Shown: positions 16,774 through 26,014, numbered from the stretch's first letter. The stretch: DNA of 64,000 bases from Yoonia sediminilitoris (GCF_003058085.1 NZ_QBUD01000011.1:1-64000); one strand, 5' to 3'. Numbers and translations are program-made. Notes: a model not told the origin generated them from the sequence alone.

Positions 16774-16902
16774 GTCGCGAAGCCTCGTCTGATCCGGCGT
16801 GATGACGTGCGGCCGGCTAGCAATTTCTTACTTCGGCGACGTTGAATCCTGTCGTGGGGTGCGGGCGACGTGAACAAAGTGCAAATAGAGAAAGGTAAAC
16901 TC

Positions 16903-18135
16903 ATGAACACTGTAAAAACGGTTTGTTTGGGCGGCCTGGTCGCGGATGCGGCGGCAATGGGCTTTCATTGGATGTACGATCAGGAAAAGATTCAGAAACT
17001 GGGTGCCGATACGCCCGAATTCTTCGACCCGACGGCGTCCTCTTCAGCCTATACGCGCAGCGCCGAACTTGAATCGACTTTCGTTCATGCCGGCAAGAAA
17101 CCCGGCGACATGACGCAATATGGTGAGCAGTTGCTGGTCATCATTAAGGCACTGGCCAAGAATGACGGAAAACTCATCCAGACCGAGTACGAGCAGGAAT
17201 TCAAAAGCTTCTTCGGCCCGGGTGGCCCCTGGGTGGGGTATATCGACCGTCCGACTGGACGCGTGCTGTACAATCTGGAGAAGCGCAACCGCGATGCCTA
17301 CCTTCAGGCGAGAAGCTTCGACAATGGTCTGACCGAAAGCGAAAAGGACGTCCTGGACGATGAAGTCCGGGTCTCCTTCAAGTTCTACGACGATACGAAG
17401 AGCGTCGATTACAATCTGGAAGTTCTCGACGGTTGGGTCCTCCGCAAGAGCGACTACAAAAGAGACCCCAAAAAAGACCAGATGAAGATCGACTACTGCC
17501 GCAACATGTTCCACACCGTGCGCAATTGCGAAAAGGACCTGTGCGGAGATATCGGTGATGACCAGTTCCCCGCCATCGCAAAGTTGCCACCGATTGTTGC
17601 GCTCTATCGCGACAAAGAGGATTACGACGAGATGGTCGAACTGGCCGTTCGGATCACGAACCACAATGACAAGGCGGTTATCTACGCAAAAGTATATGCT
17701 GCAATGCTGAGAGCCGCGATCGAGACGCAGGACAAGGACGCCGTTATCGCGGCGGCGAAAACCCAGGCGAGCGCCAGTGCGAACGAAGATCTCAACAAGG
17801 AGATCTCGGATGCGATCAACGAGGCCCTTTCGTTGCTGGACAAGCCCCACAGGGAAATCGGGTGGTACTTCGGGCCAAGCTGTCACATGCCCTATGGGCT
17901 GCCGCAGACCATTCATCTGATTGCGAACTGCAACAGCTACGTGGACGGAGTTCGGATGAATATCTCTGTTGGCGGTGACAATGCGGGCCGGTCGATCATG
18001 GTCGGTGCCATTCTGGCCGCGTTGTATGGCGTCGATACGGACAACGGCTTGCCGCAGAACTGGATCGACAAGCTTACCAAGCGGCAGGAGGTCGATGACC
18101 TTCTGGGCAAGCTCGAGCCAATCGGCGCTGGTTGA
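16903..18135 (+). CDS. Divergent ADP-ribosylglycohydrolase (DraG) family protein
   Basis: A soluble protein of 410 residues that begins like the DraG fold (GGLVADAAAMGFHWMYD) and ends with its C-terminal signature region (SVGGDNAGRSIMVGAILAALYG, shown here in part). The family normally binds two Mg2+ through TDDT near the N-terminus and GDxDT near the C-terminus. Here the first is replaced by TQYGE and the second by GGDNAGRS, so the usual metal ligands are largely lost. It may have another activity, such as cleavage or binding of an N-glycosidic or amide substrate. ATG 16903 is preferred for its GAAAGG site. Its place between transporter and soxBDAG ties it to the pathway. Confidence 0.8.
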   Translation: MNTVKTVCLGGLVADAAAMGFHWMYDQEKIQKLGADTPEFFDPTASSSAYTRSAELESTFVHAGKKPGDMTQYGEQLLVIIKALAKNDGKLIQTEYEQEFKSFFGPGGPWVGYIDRPTGRVLYNLEKRNRDAYLQARSFDNGLTESEKDVLDDEVRVSFKFYDDTKSVDYNLEVLDGWVLRKSDYKRDPKKDQMKIDYCRNMFHTVRNCEKDLCGDIGDDQFPAIAKLPPIVALYRDKEDYDEMVELAVRITNHNDKAVIYAKVYAAMLRAAIETQDKDAVIAAAKTQASASANEDLNKEISDAINEALSLLDKPHREIGWYFGPSCHMPYGLPQTIHLIANCNSYVDGVRMNISVGGDNAGRSIMVGAILAALYGVDTDNGLPQNWIDKLTKRQEVDDLLGKLEPIGAG

Positions 18136-18144
18136 CCGGGGATT

Positions 18145-18171
18145 GGCGAAGGTCGTTTTGCGGCCTTCGCC
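18145..18171 (+). terminator. Terminator after DraG-like gene
   Basis: GGCGAAGG (18145-18152) pairs with CCTTCGCC (18164-18171), extended by an inner CG pair around TTTTG. It lies ten bases after the stop and between convergent genes. Confidence 0.6.
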
Positions 18172-18226
18172 CGCGCTTTGCGTACCGCCGACTTGCGCGG
18201 GCGACAGTTCTGGGCCAGTTCTTCTG

Positions 18227-18805
18227 TCACGCGGGCCGCGACGTGACGGTCAGAAACTCGATGTGATCGCCGGTGATCTCGGCAAATCCGTGCGGCAGTT
18301 TCGCATCAAAGCTTACGGAATCTCCGGGGCCAAGCGGGATTACCTCGCCGCCGCAGCGATAGGTGGCCGCGCCCGAAAGCACGTGGATGAAAGCATAGCC
18401 CTCATGCTGATAGCCGGGCAGGGTACCGGCATCCGCCGCCTCGATCCGGATGCGTGCGGCGTCGAACCGGCCTCCCGGCCCGCCATGCTTACCAAGCAAA
18501 AGATAATCATGACTGTGGTCCGGCGTCACCCGGCGCGAAGGCAGGCCTTGGCCTTCCTTGACATAGTAAATGTCTGCCGCCTGCTCGTGCTCAGCCAAGA
18601 GGGCCATCACCGGAACTGACAAGGCACCCGCCAGCGCCGACAAAGTGGCAAGCGAGGGCGAGACCTGCGCTTTTTCGATCCGGCTGACCATCGCGGGCGA
18701 GACCCCGGCTCTGGTGGCCAGCGACGTTACGGTCAACCCTCGCTCCATTCGTAGACGGTTCAGGGCCTGCCCGACTGCAAGGTCGATCGCCGGTTTGTCT
18801 ATCAT
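18227..18805 (-). CDS. XRE-family regulator with cupin sensor domain (2)
   Basis: A regulator of 192 residues built like the one at 11.9 kb: XRE helix-turn-helix at residues 18-47 (RMERGLTVTSLATRAGVSPA, then MVSRIEKAQVSPSLATL) and a cupin at about 105-190 (SFDAKLPHGFAEITGDHIEFL). It is divergent from soxB with a 58-base gap that holds a palindrome, so it is probably the local repressor or activator of soxBDAG and senses a pathway intermediate. Confidence 0.9.
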   Translation of the reverse strand: MIDKPAIDLAVGQALNRLRMERGLTVTSLATRAGVSPAMVSRIEKAQVSPSLATLSALAGALSVPVMALLAEHEQAADIYYVKEGQGLPSRRVTPDHSHDYLLLGKHGGPGGRFDAARIRIEAADAGTLPGYQHEGYAFIHVLSGAATYRCGGEVIPLGPGDSVSFDAKLPHGFAEITGDHIEFLTVTSRPA

Positions 18806-18838
18806 GGTGTTCAGCCCTCTGGAATCACTTGACGAGTT

Positions 18839-18853
18839 TTTACCTATAGTAAA
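18839..18853. promoter_or_regulatory. Operator-like palindrome, regulator 2 / soxB
   Basis: TTTAC-CTATA-GTAAA, a 15-base inverted repeat with five-base arms, lies in the gap between the divergent XRE-cupin gene and soxB, eleven bases before the soxB ATG. Its place suggests binding by the adjacent regulator. Confidence 0.55.
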
Positions 18854-18863
18854 TCATGTGACC

Positions 18864-20117
18864 ATGAAGCAAAGCTATTCTGCTCTCTCCCTTCTACGCC
18901 ACGGGATCAACCGGCACACCACATGGGCCCCCGCCTGGCGCAGCCCGCCATTGAAGGATCGCTACGACGTGATCGTCATCGGCGCGGGCGGGCATGGGCT
19001 GGCGACGGCCTATTACCTTGCCAAGGAGTACGGGCTGACCAATGTCGCGGTGTTGGAACGCGGCTGGCTTGGCGGTGGCAATATCGCGCGCAACACGATC
19101 ACCATCCGCTCGAACTACATGCGCGATGCGTCGATTCCCTTCTATGTGAAATCGGTGGCGCTCTACGAGGAGATGACGCGCGAACTGAATTTCAACACGA
19201 TGCATTCCAAGCGCAGCATGATCGACGTAATCCAGAATTACCCGATGATGCGCGATCGCAGGCGGCGCCAGCACATCATGGATATCTACGGGTCCACCTA
19301 TGAACAGATATCAGAGGCTGAGATTCGCAGCCGCATCCCTGCGCTGACAGGTGGTGGCCCTGATGCACGGCTGCCGGTGGTGGGTGGCTACGTCCACACC
19401 GATGCCGCCGTGAACCGTCACGACGCCGTGGCCTGGGGCTATGCCCGCGCCATCGATTCCATGGGCGGAGAGATCCACCAGCAGACGCCGGTCACGCAGC
19501 TATTGCGCGGGCCAGACGGGCGAATCAAGGGCGTAGAGACGCCTCGTGGAATTATCCGCGCGCCGAAGGTGGCGATTGCGGTGTCCGGCCACACCACGAC
19601 GCTCACCGAAACCGTCGGGCTTAAGCTGCCCTTGCGCAGCATGAACCTGACGGCCTTTGTATCGGAACCGGTGAAGCCGCTGATTGACGTCATTGTCAAT
19701 TGCCCCGACGCGGGCTTCTACCTCAGCCAGTCCGACAAGGGTGAGTTGGTGCTCGGCGGCGCGCCTGATCCGGGCCAGAGCTTTCGACGCGACATCAAGC
19801 AGAACGTGTTCGAGGATACTGTCGCAGCGATGCTGTCACTGTTCCCCGCCTTCAAGCGGTTAAAGCTGATGCGGCAATGGGGCGGGCATCTGGATATCGC
19901 TCATGATGCCTCGCCTATTCAGGATGAAACAGACGTGCCGGGGCTGTTCATCACCGCCGGGTGGTGGGGCGGCTACAAGGCGATTCCGGCGGGCGGTCTG
20001 ACGCTGGCGCATCTGGTGGCGAAGGGGCGGCCGCATCCATTGATGGAGCCTTTCACGATCAGCCGCTTCCGTCATCTCGACTACGTGATGGAAACCGGCA
20101 CGACTACGGCGAGGTAA
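18864..20117 (+). CDS. soxB: Sarcosine oxidase subunit beta
   Basis: The beta subunit (417 residues) of heterotetrameric sarcosine oxidase, which oxidises sarcosine to glycine with formation of methylene-tetrahydrofolate and H2O2. The FAD-binding Rossmann motif VIVIGAGGHGLATAYYLAKEYG (in part) starts at residue 36. The C-terminal GWWGGYKAIPAGG is typical of the subunit. The ATG at 18864 matches the usual family N-terminus (MKxYSALSLLRHG); longer in-frame starts would run through the regulator's gene. First gene of soxBDAG. Confidence 0.96.
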   Translation: MKQSYSALSLLRHGINRHTTWAPAWRSPPLKDRYDVIVIGAGGHGLATAYYLAKEYGLTNVAVLERGWLGGGNIARNTITIRSNYMRDASIPFYVKSVALYEEMTRELNFNTMHSKRSMIDVIQNYPMMRDRRRRQHIMDIYGSTYEQISEAEIRSRIPALTGGGPDARLPVVGGYVHTDAAVNRHDAVAWGYARAIDSMGGEIHQQTPVTQLLRGPDGRIKGVETPRGIIRAPKVAIAVSGHTTTLTETVGLKLPLRSMNLTAFVSEPVKPLIDVIVNCPDAGFYLSQSDKGELVLGGAPDPGQSFRRDIKQNVFEDTVAAMLSLFPAFKRLKLMRQWGGHLDIAHDASPIQDETDVPGLFITAGWWGGYKAIPAGGLTLAHLVAKGRPHPLMEPFTISRFRHLDYVMETGTTTAR

Positions 20118-20126
20118 ACGTAAGCC

Positions 20127-20384
20127 ATGATGCAGATTCCCTGCCCCTTCTGCGGGGCGCGCAATGAAAGCGAGTTTTCCTTCGGCGGCCCGGTGAAGCC
20201 TCCACGCCCCGAGCCTGAGGCGGTCAGTGATGCGGACTGGACGGCGTGGCTAACGCAGGTGCCCAACCCGCTCGGCCCCGTTCAGGAACAGTGGTGGCAT
20301 GTGCGCGGCTGCGGCACCTGGTTGACCATATGGCGCGATACGCGCAGCCATGACATTGTGGAGGGGCCGGGTGATGGAAACTAA
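20127..20384 (+). CDS. soxD: Sarcosine oxidase subunit delta
   Basis: The small zinc-binding delta subunit, 85 residues. The ligands are visible as CPFCG near the N-terminus and H-V-R-G-C in WWHVRGCGTW near residue 60. It packs against the alpha subunit in the complex. The gene starts nine bases after soxB and overlaps soxA by eleven bases. Confidence 0.95.
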   Translation: MMQIPCPFCGARNESEFSFGGPVKPPRPEPEAVSDADWTAWLTQVPNPLGPVQEQWWHVRGCGTWLTIWRDTRSHDIVEGPGDGN

Positions 20385-23289
20385 ACGGCTGGACAGGGGC
20401 GGGCGGATCGACCGCTCGCGCCCTCTGACCTTCACTTTCAACGGCAAGGGCTATTCGGGCTATGAGGGCGACACGCTGGCCTCGGCTTTGCTGGCCAATG
20501 ACGTGCGGCTGACGGCGCGTAGTTTCAAATACCACCGCCCGCGAGGGATCGTTGGGGCAGGGGTGGAGGAGCCCTCTACGCTGGTCGAACTGATGAACGC
20601 GGACGCCTCGGGCAACCAGCCTGCGACGACTGTGACGTTATCCGAAGGGCTGGTGGCCAAATCTGTCAATTGCTGGCCGTCACCGGGGTTTGACATCGGG
20701 GCCGTGAACCAGTTGGCCGCCCGGTTCATACCGGCAGGGTTTTATTACAAGACCTTCAAATGGCCGAACTGGCATCTCTATGAGCCGGCCATTCGCAAGG
20801 CTGCCGGCCTCTCCGCCGCGCCGTCAGAACCGCCCGCAGCGGGCCAATTCGAAGCCCGCTATGGCCATTGCGACCTGCTGATCGCGGGGTCGGGTCCGTC
20901 GGGCCTGATGGCCGCGCTGACGAGCGCGCGGGCCGGGCTGCGGGTGATAATCGCGGATGAAGGGTGCGAGGCGGGCGGGGCGTTGCTATCGCGCAAGCTC
21001 ACCATCGGTGGGGCGCCTGCGATGGACTGGGTGGCCGAGGTGGTCGCGGAACTGGTGGCAATGCCCAACGTTACCCATTTGCAAAACGCGACCGTCTGGG
21101 GCTATCGCGAACACAATTACCTGATGGTCACCGAACGTTCGCCGGATAATCCCAGCCTGCTGGAACGCACGTGGCGGGTGCGGGCGTGCCATGTCATTAC
21201 CGCGACGGGCGCGATTGAGCGCGGCCTCGTCTTTGGCAACAACGACCGGCCCGGCGTGATGCTGGCATCGGCCGTGCAGACCTACGTCAACCGCTACGGC
21301 GTGGTCCCCGGCAAGCGGCCTGTGATCTTTACCAACAACAACTCTGCCTATGCCGTGGCTGCCGATCTGGTGGCAGCGGGCATAACGATCGTAGCAATCA
21401 TAGACAGCCGGGACAGCGTGCCAGAGGAAGCCCGCGCTTTGGTTCCCGGTGTCGAGGTCATGGCCGGAAAGGTCGTGACCGAGGCGCGGGGGGGACGCCG
21501 GTTGCGCGGCGTGGTCGTGGCCGGGAAAACCGGTGGTTCGGCGCGGAGACTCTCCTGCGACCTGCTGACGATCACAGGCGGCTGGAACCCGACTGTGCAT
21601 CTATGGTCCCAGTCGCGCAGTTCGCTGCGCTATGATGAGACACTGTCGACGTTCCTGCCCGACACACCGGCGCAGGCGGTCAGCGCAGTGGGCGCGGCGG
21701 ACGGCGCGCTTGCTCTGCAACAGGCGCTGCGATCCGGCGCAGAGGCCGTCGCACGGCTGACCGACACCGAACTGCCGGAAATTCCCCACGCGCCCGATCT
21801 GCCCTATGCCATCGAGCCGATCTGGCGGGTGGAAACCGCCCGCGGCAAGTCGTTCCTTGATCTGCAAAACGATGTCACCGTCGATGACGTGCACCTTGCG
21901 CTGCGCGAGGGCTATTCCAATGTTGAGCACGTCAAGCGCTACACTACCGGTGGGATGGGGATCGATCAGGGCAAGACCGGCAATATCAACATCATTGGCA
22001 CCGTGGCTCTGGCGCAGGGCGTTACCATTGACGCGGTCGGAACCACCACCTTCCGCGCGCCCTATACACCCGTTTCCTTCGGGGCCATTGGCGGGTTGCG
22101 CGAGGAAACCGTTGCATTGCCTTATCGCCACACCCCGATCACCGACTGGAACCTCGCCCAAGGGGCTTTCATGTACGAATCCGGCGCGCGCTGGCGCAGG
22201 CCAGGCTATTTCCCGAAAGGCGGGGAGGGCCTGCAAGAGGCGACCAACCGCGAATGCCGCGCGGTTCGGTTCGGAGTCGGGGTCTATGACGGATCTCCCC
22301 TCGGTACTTTCGAGCTGAAGGGCCGCGACGTCGGACGGTTTCTCGATTACCTCTACAGCAACGTGATGTCCTCACTGAAACCGGGCAACGGACGCTACGG
22401 GCTGATGCTGTCCGATGACGGGCTCATTATAGATGACGGGGTGTGCTTCCGGCTCGATGACCATCGCTGGATCGTCTCGACCTCCACCGGCCATGCCGAC
22501 GCGATCAACGGCCATATGGAAGAGATGCTGCAAACCCGCTTCCCCGAGTGGAATGTGTTCATCACGGCGGTCACCAGCCAGTGGAACAACGCCACGATCT
22601 GCGGCCCGAAGGCGCGGGAGGTAATGGAAGCGCTCGGCACCGACATCGATCTGTCGCCCGACGCCTTCCCGTTCATGTCCCTCCGCGATGGCACCGTTGC
22701 AGGCCTGCCCGTCCGCCTAGTGCGCGTCAGCTTCACCGGCGAGCTGTCCTATGAGGTCAACGTCGCGCCCCGGCATATGCGGGATCTATGGGCCAAGGTG
22801 ATGGAGGCGGGCCAGCCCTTCGGTATCCTTCCCGTGGGATCCGAGGCCAGCCATGTGCTGCGGGTTGAGAAAGGCTTCCTGTCGCTCGGCCACGAGGTGG
22901 ATGGGACGGTCGATGCCTATGATCTTGGTATGGGCTGGTCCATGTCGAAGAAGAAGCCCGATTACCTTGGAAAACGCGCGGTTCATATCCGGCGCGAGAC
23001 CGGCGGCGTGCGGCGTGAATTGGTTGGTGTGATCTCCAAATCCGACCGCCAGATACCCGAAGGCGCGCCGCTGACGCCCGGCGGGCGCAAGGAAAAGACA
23101 GAGGGCTTCGTCACCGCCTGCGTCTGGAGCGTGGTGCATGACCGATGGGTGGGGCTTGCCTTGCTGGAAGGGGGGCATTCCCGCCATGGTGAAACCGCGC
23201 ATGTGCGCCTGAAGGGGGGCGAGGTGATTCCTGTGCGAGTGACGGTTCCCTGCCATTACGACCATGACGGCGAAAAGCTGAGGTCCTGA
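20374..23289 (+). CDS. soxA: Sarcosine oxidase subunit alpha
   Basis: The large subunit, 971 residues. It starts with the ferredoxin-like fold (FTFNGKGYSGYEGDTLASALLAN), continues with a pyridine-nucleotide-binding disulfide-oxidoreductase domain (DLLIAGSGPSGLMAAL at about 166) and ends with a GcvT-like aminomethyltransferase half (about 590 on) that takes the one-carbon unit to tetrahydrofolate. Length is close to that of characterised enzymes. ATG 20374 gives the normal N-terminus and an eleven-base overlap with soxD. Confidence 0.96.
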   Translation: METKRLDRGGRIDRSRPLTFTFNGKGYSGYEGDTLASALLANDVRLTARSFKYHRPRGIVGAGVEEPSTLVELMNADASGNQPATTVTLSEGLVAKSVNCWPSPGFDIGAVNQLAARFIPAGFYYKTFKWPNWHLYEPAIRKAAGLSAAPSEPPAAGQFEARYGHCDLLIAGSGPSGLMAALTSARAGLRVIIADEGCEAGGALLSRKLTIGGAPAMDWVAEVVAELVAMPNVTHLQNATVWGYREHNYLMVTERSPDNPSLLERTWRVRACHVITATGAIERGLVFGNNDRPGVMLASAVQTYVNRYGVVPGKRPVIFTNNNSAYAVAADLVAAGITIVAIIDSRDSVPEEARALVPGVEVMAGKVVTEARGGRRLRGVVVAGKTGGSARRLSCDLLTITGGWNPTVHLWSQSRSSLRYDETLSTFLPDTPAQAVSAVGAADGALALQQALRSGAEAVARLTDTELPEIPHAPDLPYAIEPIWRVETARGKSFLDLQNDVTVDDVHLALREGYSNVEHVKRYTTGGMGIDQGKTGNINIIGTVALAQGVTIDAVGTTTFRAPYTPVSFGAIGGLREETVALPYRHTPITDWNLAQGAFMYESGARWRRPGYFPKGGEGLQEATNRECRAVRFGVGVYDGSPLGTFELKGRDVGRFLDYLYSNVMSSLKPGNGRYGLMLSDDGLIIDDGVCFRLDDHRWIVSTSTGHADAINGHMEEMLQTRFPEWNVFITAVTSQWNNATICGPKAREVMEALGTDIDLSPDAFPFMSLRDGTVAGLPVRLVRVSFTGELSYEVNVAPRHMRDLWAKVMEAGQPFGILPVGSEASHVLRVEKGFLSLGHEVDGTVDAYDLGMGWSMSKKKPDYLGKRAVHIRRETGGVRRELVGVISKSDRQIPEGAPLTPGGRKEKTEGFVTACVWSVVHDRWVGLALLEGGHSRHGETAHVRLKGGEVIPVRVTVPCHYDHDGEKLRS

Positions 23290-23292
23290 TCA

Positions 23293-23790
23293 ATGCCCTA
23301 TGACGTTACATTCACCCGGCTTGAAACGCAGGCGCTCTATGACCTCAAGGGTCCGCAAGCCGCCTTGCGCGATTGGGCGGGCGACGCGCTGCCTGACTTC
23401 CCGAACCGCCCCAATTCGAAAACCGAGACCGGGGGAGCGGCTTTGATGTTCATCGGCCCGGACCACTGGATCTTGCGTGCCGAGCTGGATGCTGAGGACG
23501 CACTGGAAGCCGCACTCCGCCCGGCTGATGCGCCGCCGGAGATCTCCATCGTCCGGGTGTCCGACACGCTGGCCGTTTTCCGCATCACCGGGCCTGACGC
23601 GGTTGAGGTTCTGGCCATTGCTTGCCCGATGGACCTGCACGAGAGCTGTTTCGGTGCAGACGCTGCGAGCTTTACGGAAGCCTTCGGCCTCAGGTCCCTT
23701 GTCACCCACTGCAAAGGCGGTTTCGACATCGCGGTCGAGCAAAGCTTTGGTCCGATGGTGGCAGATTACCTCACCCGTATCACCACCTGA
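23293..23790 (+). CDS. soxG: Sarcosine oxidase subunit gamma
   Basis: The gamma subunit, 165 residues, with the expected central segments (WILRAELDAEDALEAAL, VRVSDTLAVFRITGPDAVEVL) and the C-terminal GGFDIAVEQSFGPMVADYL. It lies three bases after soxA and ends the operon. No folate-linked genes (folD, purU, glyA) follow, unlike many sox operons. Confidence 0.93.
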   Translation: MPYDVTFTRLETQALYDLKGPQAALRDWAGDALPDFPNRPNSKTETGGAALMFIGPDHWILRAELDAEDALEAALRPADAPPEISIVRVSDTLAVFRITGPDAVEVLAIACPMDLHESCFGADAASFTEAFGLRSLVTHCKGGFDIAVEQSFGPMVADYLTRITT

Positions 23791-24143
23791 TCCCGGACGC
23801 TTGCCCCAGCCCAAAGGGACGTTGCAATGATTGGATTGTACGGAGTGGATGTCCGGGTGGCACGCTCGATCATGCCGCAGCTTTGTTCCAGCTAAGTTCA
23901 CCCTGTTTGCGGCAAACCGAGACTGGTTCGAATTCGTCTGACAGCACCGCCATAATAGTCACTTAAAGTACTGTTTTTGATATATATTTGTATTTATCTT
24001 AAGTGTGCAGATACAATTCACGATGCACTTTATGCACAATCGAACGCGCCGTGATCAATTTCTTGAATGTCACTGAGAACTGACCCGGTCATTCATCATG
24101 CTTTGTTCCTCATGATATAGTCAATGCTGGTGTCTCCGTCCGC
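23791..24143. other. AT-rich intergenic stretch
   Basis: I see no gene. The segment 23950-24130 is markedly AT-rich compared with both sides. It marks the right edge of the catabolic island next to the transposase remnant. Confidence 0.5.
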
Positions 24144-24524
24144 TTACCACGTTTCAATTATCCATATTTCCCGGAGTTTGGGGATTTTGGGATAGCCAGC
24201 GAGGGCTCGCCGGATAGCACAAAGTCCTGCTTTGAAGAGAGAGCAAAAGGATCGACGGGCTTTTTGAATCCCCTTTTTTCGCCGCGTAGTGCGACTTGGT
24301 GCTCTTCGTTTGCTCCGGTTGAAACAGCCCAGTACATGGCGATTGCCAAAAACCAAGATGAGGCGGGCCAGTCAGTCCGGCTTTTTGATCTGGCTTTGGG
24401 TAATTCCAAAGCCCCGGGTTTTGAAGTCGTAGAACATGGCCTCAATACCCCATAGCATTCCATAATCGAGCACCCTGTACTCGGAGGGTTTTGCATTCAA
24501 GGCAATGATCCATGGCACCTTATC
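24144..24524 (-). pseudogene. IS4-family transposase remnant
   Basis: On the minus strand DKVPWIIALNAKPSEYRVLD and YGMLWGIEAMFYDFKTRGFG match the C-terminal part of IS4-type transposases (the Y-x2-R-W-x-I-E region, then FKTRGFGI). A TGA at 24374-24372 replaces the expected Arg in KKPD-R-LARL. A frameshift near 24280 then puts the end (ARRSFCSLFKAGLCAIRRAL) in another frame. The N-terminal two thirds is not found, so it is a dead fragment. Confidence 0.8.
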
Positions 24525-24738
24525 CTATGCCACTGCGCCGCTTCCCGAACGCAATCTGCCAGAACAAATTTCAGCGGTATAGGTCGAGCTTGTAGCCACC
24601 CTGTGCCTGATCCTTCCAGATAAATCTTGCGCGGGCGCGCCGTTCTCTTGCTGCATCTGAGAAGAACTTTTCCATTGGTCTTGAAAATTGTTTAGCGTCC
24701 AAAAAAGACGTCGATCATCGTTTCAGGAGAGAAAACAT

Positions 24739-25092
24739 ATGCTTCAGACACTTGGCCTTCTCTTGGGCTGCCAGCTGCTGGGAGAAATAACTGTTCGCGG
24801 CTTTGGCCTCTCGATACCTGGCCCGGTCTTGGGTCTTGTCCTGCTTGTGCTGTTGCTCGGTGCGATACCCGCACTGGCTGAACGGCTCAGGCCGACTACC
24901 ATGATCATCCTGGCGAACCTGTCTTTTTTGTTCGTACCTGCGGGTGTCGGCGTGATCAGCAACTTCGCGGTTCTGACCCAAGACGGGATTGTACTGCTGG
25001 TTATCTTGATCCTTTCGACGGTGCTCTCGATGCTGGCTGCCGTGGGAACCTTCATCGGTGTTCGCCATGTAACTGAACGCTGGACGGCATGA
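24739..25092 (+). CDS. lrgA: LrgA/CidA-family membrane protein
   Basis: A holin-like membrane protein of 117 residues with four hydrophobic segments (LGLLLGCQLLGEITVRGFGL, then VLGLVLLVLLLGAIP, then LSFLFVPAGVGVI). In Gram-positive bacteria LrgAB modulates murein hydrolase activity; in other bacteria and in plastids LrgAB-like pairs transport glycolate, lactate or pyruvate. The ATG at 24739 follows CAGGAGAG. Its stop overlaps the start of lrgB (ATGA). Confidence 0.9.
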   Translation: MLQTLGLLLGCQLLGEITVRGFGLSIPGPVLGLVLLVLLLGAIPALAERLRPTTMIILANLSFLFVPAGVGVISNFAVLTQDGIVLLVILILSTVLSMLAAVGTFIGVRHVTERWTA

Positions 25093-25805
25093 CTGACGTT
25101 GCAAGCCTCTGGAGTTACCTGGCAACCACCCCGCTCATATGGCTCACGACAACCATCCTCGCCTATCTGGTTGCAGACGGGGTGGCGCGGCGGCTGGGCA
25201 ATCCGCCATGGGCCAATCCCGTGCTGATGTCGGTGCTATTAATCGCCCCCGTGCTTTGGTTGACACAGACAGATTACAAAACTTATTTCGAAGGCGCTCA
25301 GTTCATCCATTTCCTGCTCGGTCCCGCGACGGTGGCATTGGCTTTGCCGCTTTGGGACAATCGCGACACAATCCGGGCCTCGGTCGCGCCGATCCTTCTG
25401 GCATTGATTGCAGGCTCGTTCGTCGCGGCAGGCTCGGCGATTCTGCTGGCGCGTGCCTTCGGTCTACCGATGGAGGTCCTGCTGTCCCTGGCGCCAAAGT
25501 CGACCACCGCGCCCGTCGCCCTCGGTATCTCCGAAGCGATCGGAGGGGTTCCGGCGCTGACCGCCGTGTTGGTTATTTTGACGGGAATCATCGGGGCTGT
25601 GACGGTCACGCCGTTGATGAATATGCTGCGGATCACCGACTGGCGCGCGCGTGGGTTTGCCGTCGGCGTTGCCGCACATGGAATCGGCACCGCCCGCGCT
25701 TTTCAGGTAAACCCGGTGGCAGGCGCCTATGCCGGTATCGCCATGGCAATGAACGCTCTGCTCACAAGCCTGATCGTACCGCTGTTGGTCCGCTGGCTGG
25801 TTTGA
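25089..25805 (+). CDS. lrgB: LrgB-family membrane protein
   Basis: The partner of LrgA, 238 residues, with six to seven membrane segments and the typical core LAPKSTTAPVALGISEAIGG at about 135 and VAAHGIGTARAFQ at about 195. It is intact and coupled to lrgA, yet lies between transposase remnants, so the pair may have travelled with the IS elements or merely survived among them. Confidence 0.92.
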   Translation: MTDVASLWSYLATTPLIWLTTTILAYLVADGVARRLGNPPWANPVLMSVLLIAPVLWLTQTDYKTYFEGAQFIHFLLGPATVALALPLWDNRDTIRASVAPILLALIAGSFVAAGSAILLARAFGLPMEVLLSLAPKSTTAPVALGISEAIGGVPALTAVLVILTGIIGAVTVTPLMNMLRITDWRARGFAVGVAAHGIGTARAFQVNPVAGAYAGIAMAMNALLTSLIVPLLVRWLV

Positions 25806-25918
25806 AAGCGTTCCAACTCAGCTCCCCGGAAGAGCGTAAGTGGAGCGCCGCCCCACACTTACGGCATGACGCGTGATCTGCGATTCAGAGGCTTCTTTGA
25901 TTTGTGGGGAGTTTCTTG

Positions 25919-26014
25919 ATGGGAGCTAAAAGCGAGTTACTGGCAAGGGTTCCGCGTCGGGCGGATGGGAAGCGGGATTGGCCATTGGATTTGAAGGCTC
26001 GGATCGTGGCGGAG
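25919..26014 (+). mobile_element. IS66-type OrfA transposase N-terminal fragment
   Basis: MGAKSELLARVPRRADGKRD followed by WPLDLKARIVAE is the start of an IS66-like OrfA protein. After residue 32 the frame crosses a junction (about 26015) and reads antisense through another transposase. Only this N-terminal stub remains. Confidence 0.65.

Noticed and set aside
18845..18863. Sigma-70 promoter of soxB from TTGACG and TATAGT
   Set aside because: The two boxes are only about ten bases apart, too close for a normal promoter; TATAGT is part of the palindrome instead.
23926..23953. GGTTCGAATTC-like string that recalls a tRNA T-arm
   Set aside because: Flanking bases do not pair as a T-stem, and no acceptor, D or anticodon arms can be drawn.
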